NCBI GenBank assembly: GCA_025666215.1
Contig: CP102593.1
Coordinates: forward strand, 3,423,001 to 3,487,000
Source of the DNA: Xanthomonas campestris pv. phormiicola
Lineage (GTDB): Bacteria > Pseudomonadota > Gammaproteobacteria > Xanthomonadales > Xanthomonadaceae
DNA length: 64,000 bases
Reading direction: 5' to 3'
The first letter of the stretch is position 1, and the number at the start of each line of letters is the position of its first letter. The notes under the pieces are model-generated. The model did no database searches, was not told where the DNA came from, and was given only the letters and a program-made list of their open reading frames with translations. This document shows positions 11,111 to 22,485 of this stretch, piece after piece. A program made the translations under genes and the position numbers.

Positions 11111-12446
11111 GGACCGCCCCGGCGAGCTTTTCCAGGGTGTCGCGCATCAGCGCGGCGTCGTCGGCCTCGACCGTGACCCGCAGCACCGGCTCGGTCCCGG
11201 ACGGACGCAGGAACGCACGCCCGCGCCCCTGCACCGCCGCCTGCGCCGCCGCCAGCGCGGCCTGCACGCTGGCCGCCTCGGCCGGGCGCGCGCCTTGCTG
11301 CAGGCGCACGTTGACGGTCTGCTGCGGCACCTTGTGCAGGCCCTGCAGCGCCTGGCGCAGGCTCTGCCGCGAGCGCTTGAGCACCTCCAGCACCTGCAGC
11401 GCGCTGACGATGGCATCGCCGGTGGTGGCGCGGTCCAGGCACAGCATGTGCCCGGAGGTTTCGCCGCCGAGCACGCCGCCGTGCTCGACCAGCGCCTGGT
11501 GCACGTAGCGGTCGCCGACCTTGACCCGCAGGAACGGCAACTGCAGCCCGGCCAGGGCCTGTTCCAGTCCGTAGTTGGTCATCAGCGTACCGACCACCGG
11601 CCCGCGCAGGCGGCCGCTGGCCTGCCAGCCGCAGGCCAGCACGTACAGCAGGTCGTCGCCATCGACCGGATTGCCCTGGTCGTCGGCCATCAGCACGCGG
11701 TCGCCGTCGCCGTCGAAGGCGATGCCCAGCTGCGCGCCATGCTGGCGCACGTTGCGGGCGAGGTTGTCGATGTGCATCGAGCCGACCCCGGCGTTGATGT
11801 TGAGCCCGTCCGGCGCGGCGCCGATCGCGATCACCTCGGCGCCCAGCTCGCGGAACAGCAGCGGCGCGATGTGGTAGGTCGCGCCGTGCGCGCAGTCCAG
11901 CACCAACTTCAGCCCGCGCAGGTCGAAGCCGCGCGGCACGCTGGCCTTGCAGAACTCGATGTAGCGGCCGATCGCATCGCGCGCGCGCATCGCCTTGCCC
12001 AGGCGCTCGGAGTCCACCGTGGCGAACGGCGCATCGAGCGCGGCCTCGATCGCGGTTTCGGTGGCGTCATCAAGCTTCTCCCCTTCGGCGGAGAAGAACT
12101 TGATGCCGTTGTCGTAGTGCGGATTGTGCGAGGCGCTGATCACGATGCCGGCGTCGGCGCCGAGCGTGCGGGTCAGGAACGCCACCGCCGGCGTGGGCAT
12201 CGGCCCGAGCAGCTGCACGTCGGCCCCGGCGGCGACCAGCCCGGCCTCCAGCGCCGATTCGAACATGTAGCCGGAAATGCGCGTGTCCTTGCCGATCACC
12301 ACCGTCGGCCGCGCATTGCCGGCGGCGCCGGCGCCGAGCACGCGGCCCAGCGCATTGCCCAGGCGCATCACGAAATCGGCGGAAATGGCGCCCTGCCCGA
12401 CCCGGCCGCGGATGCCGTCGGTGCCGAAGTATTTGCGGGTGCTCAT
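11097..12446 (-). CDS. glmM: Phosphoglucosamine mutase
   Basis: GlmM converts glucosamine-6-phosphate to glucosamine-1-phosphate on the way to UDP-GlcNAc, peptidoglycan and LPS. The 449-residue protein begins [14 protein letters not shown], as the family does. The phospho-serine loop [12 protein letters not shown] (Ser106) and the metal-binding loop DGDGDR (in [14 protein letters not shown]) are intact, and the C-terminal phosphate-binding RPSGTEP is present. Length is standard. Upstream lies a heptamer inverted repeat and then accD on the same strand. Confidence 0.97.
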   Translation of the reverse strand: MSTRKYFGTDGIRGRVGQGAISADFVMRLGNALGRVLGAGAAGNARPTVVIGKDTRISGYMFESALEAGLVAAGADVQLLGPMPTPAVAFLTRTLGADAGIVISASHNPHYDNGIKFFSAEGEKLDDATETAIEAALDAPFATVDSERLGKAMRARDAIGRYIEFCKASVPRGFDLRGLKLVLDCAHGATYHIAPLLFRELGAEVIAIGAAPDGLNINAGVGSMHIDNLARNVRQHGAQLGIAFDGDGDRVLMADDQGNPVDGDDLLYVLACGWQASGRLRGPVVGTLMTNYGLEQALAGLQLPFLRVKVGDRYVHQALVEHGGVLGGETSGHMLCLDRATTGDAIVSALQVLEVLKRSRQSLRQALQGLHKVPQQTVNVRLQQGARPAEAASVQAALAAAQAAVQGRGRAFLRPSGTEPVLRVTVEADDAALMRDTLEKLAGAVRDAA

Positions 12447-12452
12447 GGGGCC

Positions 12453-12619
12453 GGGACTCGGGACTCGGGACTCGGGACTCGAAGTGCCGGGACTGGGGAC
12501 TCGGGACTCGGGACTCGGTCAAAAGCTGGGAAATCCAGCGCCCCCGAGAAATGCCCTCTCGTCGCGCAAAGTATCCGCCGCACGGGACCACGAGTCCCGG
12601 GTCCCGGGTCCCGGGTCCC
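12453..12619. repeat. Heptamer inverted-repeat element C with an extended left arm
   Basis: The left arm has four GGGACTC copies (12453-12480), an 8-bp break, then GGGACTG and three more GGGACTC copies (12489-12516). The right arm has one GAGTCCC and three GGGTCCC units (12592-12619). The left side looks like a tandem duplication of the usual four-unit arm. The element fills the accD-glmM gap, starting 6 bp upstream of the glmM ATG and ending 8 bp from the accD stop. Confidence 0.85.
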
Positions 12620-12627
12620 GACAGAGA

Positions 12628-13518
<891 letters not shown>

Positions 13519-13840
13519 GCGGAATGACGATCCAGTCGCGCGGCCCACCAGGCCGCCAAGGGGCGACAGTCTAGCGCGCCGCCGGAAATCGCGCCGCAAC
13601 GCGGCCCAACCGGCCACCGCACCGCGCATCGCCGCAGCGCAACAATCCCCGACCAGGTCCGTGTCGCAGGACACACCAAGCCATGCCCCCCTCCGGCAGC
13701 AGAGCGGTTGGCATGACGGCACGGGCAAAGCCTCCGCGCCGACGCCTCAGTTCAAGCAAGCGTCCCGCGACCGAGCCCGTCCGGCGAACATGTACCGCGC
13801 CGTGCCGCGGCACAGCGCCCGCCACCGGCGGGCACGGCCT
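13519..13840. other. trpA-accD intergenic stretch
   Basis: The 322 bp between the trpA stop and the accD start hold no gene I can support and no repeat of the families seen elsewhere. Open frames crossing it are GC-rich shadows. The accD promoter is expected near 13519-13600, but I see no convincing -10/-35 pair. Confidence 0.5.
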
Positions 13841-14656
13841 TCACGCCTGGTCCAGCGCCTGCCGCAATGGCGCCAGGAACGCCAGCGCGCGTTCGCGCAC
13901 CGCCTCCAGGGTCGTCGCCTCGGCCAGCGCCGCGACCAGCGCGCTGCCGACCACCACGCCGTCGGCGTCCACCGCCATGGCCTGGGCGCTGGCCGCGTCC
14001 TTGATCCCGAACCCGGCCACCACCGGCACCGCGCAGCGCGCGCGCAACTGGCGCAGGCGGTCGCCGGCGGCGCGGGTATCGAGGTGGTCGGCGCCGGTCA
14101 CGCCGGCGAAGCTGACGTAGTACAGGTAGCCGCGCGCCGCATCGCACAACAGGCCGATGCGCGCGTCGCTGGTGGTCGGCGAGGCCAGCACGATCAGGTC
14201 CAGGCCGGCGGCGGCGAAGATCGCCAGGGTCTCGGCCGACTCTTCCGGCGGCAGGTCGACCAGCAGCACCCCGTCCACACCCGCGGCCACCGCCTCTTCG
14301 GCGAAGCGCGCGGTGCCATGGATCTCGACCGGATTGAGGTAGCCCATCAGCACCACCGGCGTGGCCGCGTCGTCGCGGCGGAACGCGCCAACCGTTTCCA
14401 GCACATAGGCCAGGCCGGCGCCGCGCGCCAAGGCGCGTTCGGAACTGCGCTGGATGGTGGGGCCGTCGGCCATCGGATCGGAAAACGGCACGCCCAGTTC
14501 GATCACGTCGGCGCCGGCCTCGACCAGCGCGTGCATCGCCGGCACGGTAGCCTCCAGCGACGGATCGCCGGCGGTGACGAACGGGATCAGCGCCTTGCGC
14601 CCGGCCTGGCGCAGCGCATCGAAGCGCGTGGCGATGCGGTTCGCGGCGCGGCTCAT
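13841..14656 (-). CDS. trpA: Tryptophan synthase alpha chain
   Basis: TrpA cleaves indole-3-glycerol phosphate to indole, which is channelled to TrpB. The start at 14656 ([12 protein letters not shown]) gives 271 residues. The catalytic acids correspond to Glu53 in VIELGVPFSDP and Asp64 in PMADGP, and the phosphate-binding GFGIKDAASA is present. The ATG overlaps the stop of the small ORF at 14653-14808 as ATGA, so trpA is linked to trpB through that ORF and not directly. Confidence 0.97.
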   Translation of the reverse strand: MSRAANRIATRFDALRQAGRKALIPFVTAGDPSLEATVPAMHALVEAGADVIELGVPFSDPMADGPTIQRSSERALARGAGLAYVLETVGAFRRDDAATPVVLMGYLNPVEIHGTARFAEEAVAAGVDGVLLVDLPPEESAETLAIFAAAGLDLIVLASPTTSDARIGLLCDAARGYLYYVSFAGVTGADHLDTRAAGDRLRQLRARCAVPVVAGFGIKDAASAQAMAVDADGVVVGSALVAALAEATTLEAVRERALAFLAPLRQALDQA

Positions 14657-14804
14657 GCGCCGCTCTCCACCAGTTGCACGGCGTCCCAGCTTCCCCAGCA
14701 CCTCGATGTCATGTTGCCTTCTCCGGTTTCGTAGCGGACCGCGCGCCCGCGTTGCGGGTCGCGCCAAGTCAGATAAAGAGCGTTGCCGTCGTCGCCAGGT
14801 TCGC

Positions 14805-14808
<4 letters not shown>
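14653..14808 (-). CDS. Small uncharacterised protein between trpB and trpA
   Basis: A 51-codon frame starts at GTG 14808, overlapping the trpB stop as GTGA, and ends at 14653, overlapping the trpA start as ATGA. The product reads [20 protein letters not shown], then [12 protein letters not shown] and a Trp-rich end [10 protein letters not shown]. It is hydrophilic with no membrane segment or signal. Being coupled by 4-bp overlaps at both ends to the two tryptophan synthase subunits is strong evidence that it is translated. I recognise no family and propose no activity. A dedicated partner of the synthase complex or a translational relay are both possible. Confidence 0.72.
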
Positions 14809-16022
<1,214 letters not shown>

Positions 16023-16051
16023 GGCGATCACGGCAAGTAGGACAGGCCTGC

Positions 16052-16090
16052 ACTTTAGCGCACGCGTCGCCCGGCAAAAACCGATAAAGT
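16052..16090. promoter_or_regulatory. Candidate LysR-regulator site between trpB and its divergent regulator
   Basis: A 6-bp inverted repeat, ACTTTA at 16052-16057 and TAAAGT at 16085-16090, lies in the shared 95-bp promoter region. LysR proteins of the TrpI type bind such shared regions to activate trpBA. Spacing is wider than the common T-N11-A box, so this is only a candidate. Confidence 0.3.
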
Positions 16091-16117
16091 CTGAGCAGAC
16101 CCGTCAGGAAATCTCAC

Positions 16118-17008
16118 ATGTTCAACCTGCGTCGCCTGCCTTCGCTGAACGCCCTGCGCGCGTTCGAGGCCGCCGCGCGGCTGCGCAGCGTCGGCGGCGC
16201 GGCGGCCGAACTGCACGTCACCCATGGCGCGGTCAGCCGCCAGATCCGGCTGCTGGAGGAGGAACTGGGGCTGGCGCTGCTGCAGCGCGAGGGCCGCGGC
16301 ATCCGCCCGACCGCGGCCGGCGAGCGGCTGCGCGAGGCCACCGGCGGCGCCTTCGCCCAGCTGCGCGATGCGGTGGCGGAACTGCGCCGGCCGGCGCGGC
16401 CCAGCGCGCTGGTGCTGGGTTGCCCGGGCAGCATCCTGGCGCGCTGGATGATTCCGCGGCTGCAGGCGCTGCAGCGCGACCTGCCCGCGCTGACCCTGCA
16501 CCTGTCCGCGCACGAAGGCGAGTTCGGCGCCGACCTGGACGGCCTGGACGCGGCCCTGTTGCTCGGCCAGGCGCCGTGGCCGGACGGCTGGCGGGTGCAC
16601 GTGCTGGCGCCCGAGCGGATCGGCCCGGTGCTCAGCCCGGTCCTGCCGCAGGCGCAGGCATTGGCCGCGGGCCCGGCGGCGGCGCTGCTGCTGCAGCCCC
16701 TGCTGCATACCGCCTCGCGCCCGCAGGCATGGCCGGCCTGGGCGCAGGCGCATGGCGTGGACCCCGCCAAGCTGCGCTACGGCACCGGTTTCGAACACCT
16801 GTACTACCTGCTCGAAGCGGCGCTGGCCGGCATCGGCGTGGCGATCGCGCCGCAACCGCTGGTCGCCGACGACCTGGCCAGCGGACGCCTGCTGGCGCCG
16901 TGGGGCTTCGCCGAGACCGGCGGGCAATGGGCGCTGTGCGCACCAGGCGGACGCGAGGATCCGCGCATCGTCGCACTGGCGGCGTGGCTGCGCACGCAGT
17001 TGCGTTGA
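16118..17008 (+). CDS. LysR-family transcriptional regulator, GcvA/TrpI-like, divergent from trpBA
   Basis: A 296-residue LysR protein: winged helix-turn-helix in residues about 8-67 (LNALRAFEAAARLRSVGGAA, then HVTHGAVSRQIRLLEEELG) and a periplasmic-binding-like effector domain after it. The opening RRLPSLNALRAFEAAARL is typical of the GcvA/TrpI/AmpR subgroup. Its position divergent from trpB suggests it controls trpBA, with indoleglycerol phosphate as the known effector of TrpI in Pseudomonas. That role is inferred from context. Confidence 0.85.
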   Translation: MFNLRRLPSLNALRAFEAAARLRSVGGAAAELHVTHGAVSRQIRLLEEELGLALLQREGRGIRPTAAGERLREATGGAFAQLRDAVAELRRPARPSALVLGCPGSILARWMIPRLQALQRDLPALTLHLSAHEGEFGADLDGLDAALLLGQAPWPDGWRVHVLAPERIGPVLSPVLPQAQALAAGPAAALLLQPLLHTASRPQAWPAWAQAHGVDPAKLRYGTGFEHLYYLLEAALAGIGVAIAPQPLVADDLASGRLLAPWGFAETGGQWALCAPGGREDPRIVALAAWLRTQLR

Positions 17009-17360
17009 TCCGCGCACTCCTGCCTTTGCGCTTCACCAACGACGCGGCCCGGCACCCTTGAACCGCTTGAGCGTCGAGAACGGTGTGCGCCACGGAAAAC
17101 CAAGTGAAAACCTGCGCATGTCGCCGCGCCGCACCGCGCCCGCCACGCAGGCGGTGCGGCTTCGCAAGGAACCGAAGCCGCTGACGTGACGGCATGCCGA
17201 GGCGACCGAGCCGTCGCAGTGCGGCAAGCGGCATCGAGTGATGGACTGCATTCAGCACTGTCGATTGACATGGCGTCCGCGTGCACGAACGTGCAAACAA
17301 CGCAGAAACCATTCCAACTCGCGCCGCGCTGCGCCGATCCAGCAAGCCAAGCGGCTCCGC
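17009..17360. other. lysR-trpF intergenic stretch with a stem-loop
   Basis: No gene is visible in these 350 bp between convergent lysR and trpF. There is one perfect 9-bp stem, GCGGCTTCG (17156-17164) pairing with CGAAGCCGC (17173-17181) over an 8-base loop. It lacks a T-tract on either side, so it is not a clear intrinsic terminator. Confidence 0.55.
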
Positions 17361-18023
17361 TCAGCAGTTGGTGTTCAACTCGTGGCAATCGGCGCGGCGC
17401 ACTTCTTCGACGAACTTGCGCATCTTGTGCCCGTCCTTGATGCCGGGCTGGCTCTCGATGCCGCTGGACACGTCCACGCCCCACGGCAGCGTCGCCACGA
17501 TCGCGTCGAACACGTTGTCGGAGGTGATGCCGCCGGCGAGCAGGAACGGCCGGTGCAGGCCGGTGGGCAGGCGCGTCCAGTCGAAGGTCTTGCCGGAGCC
17601 GCCGCTCTCGCCGGGAGCGTGGCTGTCGAACAGGAAGCCGGCCGCGTTCGGGTACTGCAGCTGCAGGGTGCGCGCGTTGATGTCGCTGCCGCCCATCGGC
17701 ACCGCTTTCAGGTACGGCAGGTTGAAGCCGCGGCAGAAGCTGTCGTCCTCGTCGCCATGGAACTGCAGCAGGGTCGGCCGCACCGTGCGCAGCACTTCGC
17801 GCACTTCGTCCTTGGGGTTGTCGCGGAACAGCGCGACCACGTCGACCATCGGCGAGGCGGCCTGGCGCATCGCGCGGGCTTCGGCCGGCGCCACCCGCCG
17901 CGGGCTGCCGTGGGCGAACACGAATCCCACCGAATCCACCCCAAGTTCGCCCGCCAGGCGGATGTCGCCGGCACGGGTCATGCCGCAGAACTTGATGCGG
18001 GTGCGATACAGGGTTCGATTCAT
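17361..18023 (-). CDS. trpF: Phosphoribosylanthranilate isomerase
   Basis: TrpF carries out the Amadori rearrangement in tryptophan synthesis. The start at 18023 ([17 protein letters not shown]) gives 220 residues. The catalytic cysteine lies in KFCGMTR and the catalytic aspartate in [10 protein letters not shown], with the phosphate site [10 protein letters not shown]. The ATG overlaps the truA stop by 4 bp. The truA-trpF order is common in gamma-proteobacteria. Here trpF is separated from trpBA only by the LysR gene. Confidence 0.96.
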   Translation of the reverse strand: MNRTLYRTRIKFCGMTRAGDIRLAGELGVDSVGFVFAHGSPRRVAPAEARAMRQAASPMVDVVALFRDNPKDEVREVLRTVRPTLLQFHGDEDDSFCRGFNLPYLKAVPMGGSDINARTLQLQYPNAAGFLFDSHAPGESGGSGKTFDWTRLPTGLHRPFLLAGGITSDNVFDAIVATLPWGVDVSSGIESQPGIKDGHKMRKFVEEVRRADCHELNTNC

Positions 18024-18793
18024 AGGGTGACCTCGGCCGGTAGCTTCCAGATATCGGGGTAGAGAGGACCGACGAAGACCAATCCCTGCGGCGGCGCGGT
18101 CGGGCCGGCGACGCTGCGGTCGCGCCCGGCAAGCAGTTCGCCGATCCAGGAAACCGGCTTGTCGCCTGCTCCTACCATGATCAAGGAGCCTACGATATTG
18201 CGCACCATGTGATGAAGGAATGCATTGGCCTGGACCTGGACCTCGACGACCTCGCCGCTGCGGGTCACCGCGACCGATTGCAGCTCGCGCCGCGCGTGCA
18301 GCGCCTGGCACTGGATGCTGCGGAACGCGCTGAAATCCTGCTCGCCCAGCAACGCCTGCGCGGCGGCATGCATCGCCTCGGCCTGCAGCGGCCGCCGCTC
18401 CCAGCTCAGCGTCTGCCGGTACAGCGCCGGGCGTACCTGGCGGTTGAGCAGGCGGTAGCGGTAGCGCCGCGCGCGCGCCGAGAAGCGCGCATGGAAATCG
18501 TCCGCCGCCGGCACGCACCAACGCACGCACACCGATGGCGGCAAGCGCGCGGTGGCGCCGAGCATCCAGCCGCGCGGCGCGCGCGGCGCATCGCAATCGA
18601 AATGCACGACCTGGCATTCGCCGTGCACGCCGGCATCGGTGCGCCCGGCGCAGACCACGCTCACCGGCGTATCGGCCACCGACGACAGCGCCGCCTGCAG
18701 CGTCGCCTGCACGCTCGGCCCGCCGGATTCGCCGAGCTGCTGCCAGCCCTGGAACTCGCTACCGTCGTATTCCACGCCCAACGCATACCGCAT
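18020..18793 (-). CDS. truA: tRNA pseudouridine synthase A (positions 38-40)
   Basis: TruA isomerises uridines 38-40 in the anticodon stem of tRNAs. The start at 18793 ([18 protein letters not shown]) gives 257 residues, the normal size. The catalytic aspartate lies in [10 protein letters not shown] and the conserved [11 protein letters not shown] motif is present in the C-terminal half. It is translationally coupled to trpF by a 4-bp overlap. Confidence 0.96.
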   Translation of the reverse strand: MRYALGVEYDGSEFQGWQQLGESGGPSVQATLQAALSSVADTPVSVVCAGRTDAGVHGECQVVHFDCDAPRAPRGWMLGATARLPPSVCVRWCVPAADDFHARFSARARRYRYRLLNRQVRPALYRQTLSWERRPLQAEAMHAAAQALLGEQDFSAFRSIQCQALHARRELQSVAVTRSGEVVEVQVQANAFLHHMVRNIVGSLIMVGAGDKPVSWIGELLAGRDRSVAGPTAPPQGLVFVGPLYPDIWKLPAEVTL

Positions 18794-19096
18794 ACCGCCC
18801 CTACTCCGACACGACGTGCAAGACGGGCAACAGCGGCCACGGCGCAGCGCGGCGGCAGGCGCGAGCCTGCGCCGCCGTGCGCGGCCGAGCGGCGCTGGCC
18901 GCGGGCATGCGCGGCCGCGGCGCGGCGGCCATGCACGCCTGCCGGGCCGCAACGCTGGCGGACCGGACCGGACCGGACCCGGCCTGGCGGCGTGTCGGCG
19001 GCATCATCGCAAGGCCGAGGAGGTGTTCGCGCATCGTCGCATTCCCTGTCCAGGCAGCGCGGCGGCGGCGACTGCGCCGCACGCCGCCTGCGCGCA
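18794..19096. other. fimV-truA intergenic stretch with a pentamer repeat
   Basis: About 300 bp of very GC-rich sequence with no supported gene. A short tandem repeat of four CGGAC units lies at 18959-18978, a candidate for slippage. Open frames here are shadows produced by GC content. Confidence 0.5.
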
Positions 19097-21106
19097 TCAG
19101 CTCAAGCGGGCCAGCAACTGCTGGGCTTCGGCACGCGCCGCCGGATCGCCGCCGGCCGCCACTTCGCTCAGCAGGGTCCGCGCGGTTTCGTTGTCGCCCA
19201 GGTCCATGTAGGCCACCGCCAGCTCCAGGCGTTCGCGGCCGATCGGCGGATACGCCGGCGCCGACTCGACGCTCGGCTCGGCGGCGGCAGGCAGATCGCC
19301 CTGGTGCCAGGTCGGCTCCTGGCGTTGCGCAAGCACCGGCGCGACCGGCGTCGGCGCCAGCACCGGCGGCTGCCGCCATGGTTCGTCGGCGTCGAGCGGC
19401 GCCTGCGGCGCCGGCGCGATCTCCGCGTCGGGCCGTAGCGCGAACTGCGGATGCTCCGCGGCGGGCGCAGCGTCGGCATCGGCATCGGCGTGATGCTGCG
19501 CCTGCGCGGCCAGCTCGCGCTCGAATGCGTGGTCCTGGTAGGCCCGGTCTTCGTCGGCCGCGTCCTCGGCCACTTCACGCTCGTGTTCGTCCAGCGGCGG
19601 CAGGTCCGGTGCGTCCACCTCGCGGTGCGCGACCACCGGCACCGCCGCGGCCAGTTCCGCCGCATCGTAGCCGTGCCGCGGCAACGGCGGCAACGGCGAC
19701 GGCTTGCGCCGGCGCGACAACAGCAACGCGCCGATGCCCAGCAGCAGCAGCGCCAGTCCGCCCCACAGCCACAGCGGCCAGCCACTGGAGGCCGCGGCCG
19801 GCGCCGGTTGCGCTTGCGCCTGGGTCTGCCCGGATTGCGCCAGGCGCTTCTGCGCCGCGGCCAGGTCGCTGTCCTTCAGCGCGATCAGTTGCTGCTGCTG
19901 GGCCTTGAGCTTTTCCAGCTGTTCGACCCGCGAGCGCAGCTCCTGGACCTCGGCATCGCGTGCCGCGAGATCTTCGCGCGCCTGCTGCAATTGTTGAGTC
20001 GCCACCATGTCTCCCTCGTCGCCGGCACCGGTGCCGGACTTGGTTCCTGCGTTGTCGCGCTGCGCCGGCACCGCCGGCGCGATTTCCAGGCGTGCGCCCG
20101 ACGTCGCGGCGGTCGCGGCGGCGGGCTTGGCGGCGGCCGGCGCAACCGCCGCGGCCTGCTGCGCCTGTGCCGGTTGCGGCACCGGCGCGCGCGCCTGGCG
20201 CCATTGCGCGGCCTGCTCGCGGACGATGGCGGTGGCCGCAGCGGCATCGATGCTGGCCAGCTCTTCCTGGCGCGGCGTGCGCAACACCGCGCCCTGCTTG
20301 AGCAGGTTGACGTTGCCGCGGATGAACGCATCCGGATTGGCGCGCAGCAGCGCGACCATGGTCTGGTCCAGCGAATGGCCGCTGCCGCGCGCCAGCTGCC
20401 CGGCGATCTGCGACAGGGTCTGCCCGCGCTGCACCGGCGCCAGCGCATCGCCGGGCGCCGCCGTGGGCGCCGGGGCGCTGCGCACCGGCGCGGCGGGTGC
20501 GGCCGACACCGCGGGCGGCGGTGTGGGGGCGACCGGCGCCGGAGCCGTTGCCGGCGCCGGCAACGGCTCGCTGCGGACGATGCGGTCGGACGGCGCGGCG
20601 GCGGCCGGGGCATCGATCGCCGGCGCGTCGATCGCCGCGGCGGTGTTGGGCGCGTCGAGCAAGGCCGAATATTCGCGGATCAACCGGCCCTGGCCCCAAT
20701 CGACTTCGATCAGGAAGCTCAGCGACGGCACCTCGACCGGCATCTGGCTGCTGACGCGGATCACCGCGCGGCCCTGGTTGGTCTGCGCGAAGCGGAACTG
20801 CAGGTTGCCGACCAGGCCATCCGGGCGCTCCAGCCCGACCCGGGCGAAGGTCGCCGGCGAGGCCAGCGCCACCCGTGCGTTTTCCAGTTCGCCCGGTTCG
20901 TTGGAGATCACCGGGATCTCGGCCAGGAACGGCTGGCCGGGTTTGGACAGGACGCGGATGTCGCCCAGCCCCAGCGCCAGCGCGGCCTGGCTGCAGGCCA
21001 GCAACAGCAGCGCGCACGCCGCACGCCAGCCGCGGCTCGGAGCGAACCCAATGGAAATGCCGTCGCCGCCATGGCGGCGGCGGAAGAAGCGTGGTTGTAG
21101 GCGCAT
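19097..21106 (-). CDS. fimV: FimV-like pilus assembly/peptidoglycan-binding membrane protein
   Basis: FimV is an inner-membrane, peptidoglycan-binding hub for type IV pili and twitching in Pseudomonas and Xanthomonas. I start at 21106 (MRLQPRFFRRR), giving 669 residues. An N-terminal signal (hydrophobic ACALLLLACSQAALA) leads to the conserved GLGDIRVLSKPGQPFLAEI segment. A LysM-like stretch (VQRGQTLSQIAGQLARGSG) follows near residue 240, then a coiled coil, one transmembrane helix (WLWGGLALLLLGIGALLL), an acidic linker, and a FimV C-terminal TPR-like domain (ERLELAVAYMDLGDNETART). The asd-fimV-truA order supports the name. Confidence 0.88.
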   Translation of the reverse strand: MRLQPRFFRRRHGGDGISIGFAPSRGWRAACALLLLACSQAALALGLGDIRVLSKPGQPFLAEIPVISNEPGELENARVALASPATFARVGLERPDGLVGNLQFRFAQTNQGRAVIRVSSQMPVEVPSLSFLIEVDWGQGRLIREYSALLDAPNTAAAIDAPAIDAPAAAAPSDRIVRSEPLPAPATAPAPVAPTPPPAVSAAPAAPVRSAPAPTAAPGDALAPVQRGQTLSQIAGQLARGSGHSLDQTMVALLRANPDAFIRGNVNLLKQGAVLRTPRQEELASIDAAAATAIVREQAAQWRQARAPVPQPAQAQQAAAVAPAAAKPAAATAATSGARLEIAPAVPAQRDNAGTKSGTGAGDEGDMVATQQLQQAREDLAARDAEVQELRSRVEQLEKLKAQQQQLIALKDSDLAAAQKRLAQSGQTQAQAQPAPAAASSGWPLWLWGGLALLLLGIGALLLSRRRKPSPLPPLPRHGYDAAELAAAVPVVAHREVDAPDLPPLDEHEREVAEDAADEDRAYQDHAFERELAAQAQHHADADADAAPAAEHPQFALRPDAEIAPAPQAPLDADEPWRQPPVLAPTPVAPVLAQRQEPTWHQGDLPAAAEPSVESAPAYPPIGRERLELAVAYMDLGDNETARTLLSEVAAGGDPAARAEAQQLLARLS

Positions 21107-21213
21107 CACGCCCCTGCCCTTGGTGTCATGCCGTGCAATATAGCCGTTGCCCTTGGGATTGTGGCGTTCGTCTACGTGGCCGTGCGACGGAGCCCGCGCA
21201 GGTTCGCGCGGCT

Positions 21214-21352
21214 TAGCCCCCCCTTCTCCCATCGGGAGAAGGTGCCCCGAAGGGGCGGATGAGGGTACGGGCGAAGCCTCGTGGGATCGAAACAGTGCGA
21301 GGGCTTCGCCCCGTACCCTCACCCCTACCCCTCTCCCGAGGGGAGAGGGGAA
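21214..21352. repeat. Dispersed inverted-repeat element (CCCTTCTCCC type), copy 1
   Basis: The left part reads CCCTTCTCCCATCGGGAGAA and continues to GGATGAGGGTACGG; the right part begins CCGTACCCTCACCCCTACCC and ends in a CTCTCCCGAGGGGAGAG hairpin. The two parts are inverted copies of one another around a short centre. It sits between fimV and asd. A second copy with the parts in reverse order is at 27374-27520. Confidence 0.8.
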
Positions 21353-21359
21353 ATAGCGC

Positions 21360-22385
21360 TCAGCCTTCCTGCGCCACCAGCTCGGCCAGCTGCACCGCGT
21401 TGAGCGCGGCGCCCTTGCGGATGTTGTCGGAGACGATCCACAGGTTGAGGCCGCGCGGATGCGAGATGTCCTCGCGGATGCGGCCGACGTAGACCGCGTC
21501 GTTGCCCGAGGCGTGGGTGACCGGGGTCGGATAGCCGCCGGCCTTGCGCTCGTCGACCACTTCCACGCCCGGCGACGCGGCCAGCAGCGCGCGCGCCTGC
21601 TCGGCGCTGACCTTGCGCGTGGTCTCGATCGCGACCGCTTCGGAGTGGCCGTAGAACACCGGCACGCGCACCGCGGTCGGGTTCACCTGGATGCTGTCGT
21701 CGCCGAGGATCTTGCGCGTCTCCCAGACCAGCTTCATCTCTTCCTTGGTGAAGCCGTTCTCGAGGAAATCGTCGATGTGCGGGATCAGGTTGAAGGCGAT
21801 CTGCACCGGAAAGCGCTGCGGGTCGATCGCCTGGAAGTTGAGCAACTGGCCGGTCTGCTTGCCCAGCTCTTCCAGTGCCGAACGCCCGCCGCCGGACACC
21901 GACTGGTAGGTGGCCACGTTGATGCGCTCGATGTTGAATTCGCGGTGCAGCGGCGCCAGCGCCACCAGCATCTGCATGGTCGAGCAGTTGGGGTTGGCGA
22001 CGATGCCGCGCGGGCGCTGCTTCAGCGCCTGCGGGTTCACTTCCGACACCACCAGCGGCACGTCGTCGTCGTAACGGAACGCCGAGGAGTTGTCGATCAC
22101 CACCGCGCCGGCGGCGGCGAACTTCGGCGCGTATTCCTTGGAGATGCCGCCACCGGCGGAGAACAGCGCGATGTCCACGCCGGTCGGGTCGAAGCTGGCC
22201 AGGTCGAGCACGGTGACCTTCTGGCCCTTGAACTCGACCTGGCCGCCGGCGGAGCGCTCGGAGGCCAGCGGGTACAGCGTGGCGATGGGGAAGTCGCGCT
22301 CGGCGAGGATGGCCAGCATGGTTTCGCCGACAGCGCCGGTGGCGCCGACGACGGCGACGTTGAAACGACGGGATTGGTTGCTCAT
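21360..22385 (-). CDS. asd: Aspartate-semialdehyde dehydrogenase
   Basis: Asd reduces aspartyl phosphate to the semialdehyde that feeds lysine/diaminopimelate, threonine and methionine synthesis. The 341-residue protein has the NADP-binding VVGATGAVGETML near the N-terminus, the catalytic cysteine in NPNCSTMQML and the substrate-binding arginine region. Length and motifs are normal. The stop lies only 8 bp from the CCCTTCTCCC repeat that separates it from fimV. Confidence 0.96.
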   Translation of the reverse strand: MSNQSRRFNVAVVGATGAVGETMLAILAERDFPIATLYPLASERSAGGQVEFKGQKVTVLDLASFDPTGVDIALFSAGGGISKEYAPKFAAAGAVVIDNSSAFRYDDDVPLVVSEVNPQALKQRPRGIVANPNCSTMQMLVALAPLHREFNIERINVATYQSVSGGGRSALEELGKQTGQLLNFQAIDPQRFPVQIAFNLIPHIDDFLENGFTKEEMKLVWETRKILGDDSIQVNPTAVRVPVFYGHSEAVAIETTRKVSAEQARALLAASPGVEVVDERKAGGYPTPVTHASGNDAVYVGRIREDISHPRGLNLWIVSDNIRKGAALNAVQLAELVAQEG

Positions 22386-22485
22386 GGGAGATGGTTCGAT
22401 CGGGTAGGAGAAAGGGGGAACAGCCGCACTGCCAGCTGGATTCGGGGAACCTCCCGAGCGCGCCGCTCAGGTCGCCGGAGGTTCC

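Noticed and set aside
17156..17181. Stem-loop after lysR as an intrinsic terminator
   Set aside because: The stem is perfect but there is no T-run on either side, so it is recorded only as a hairpin.
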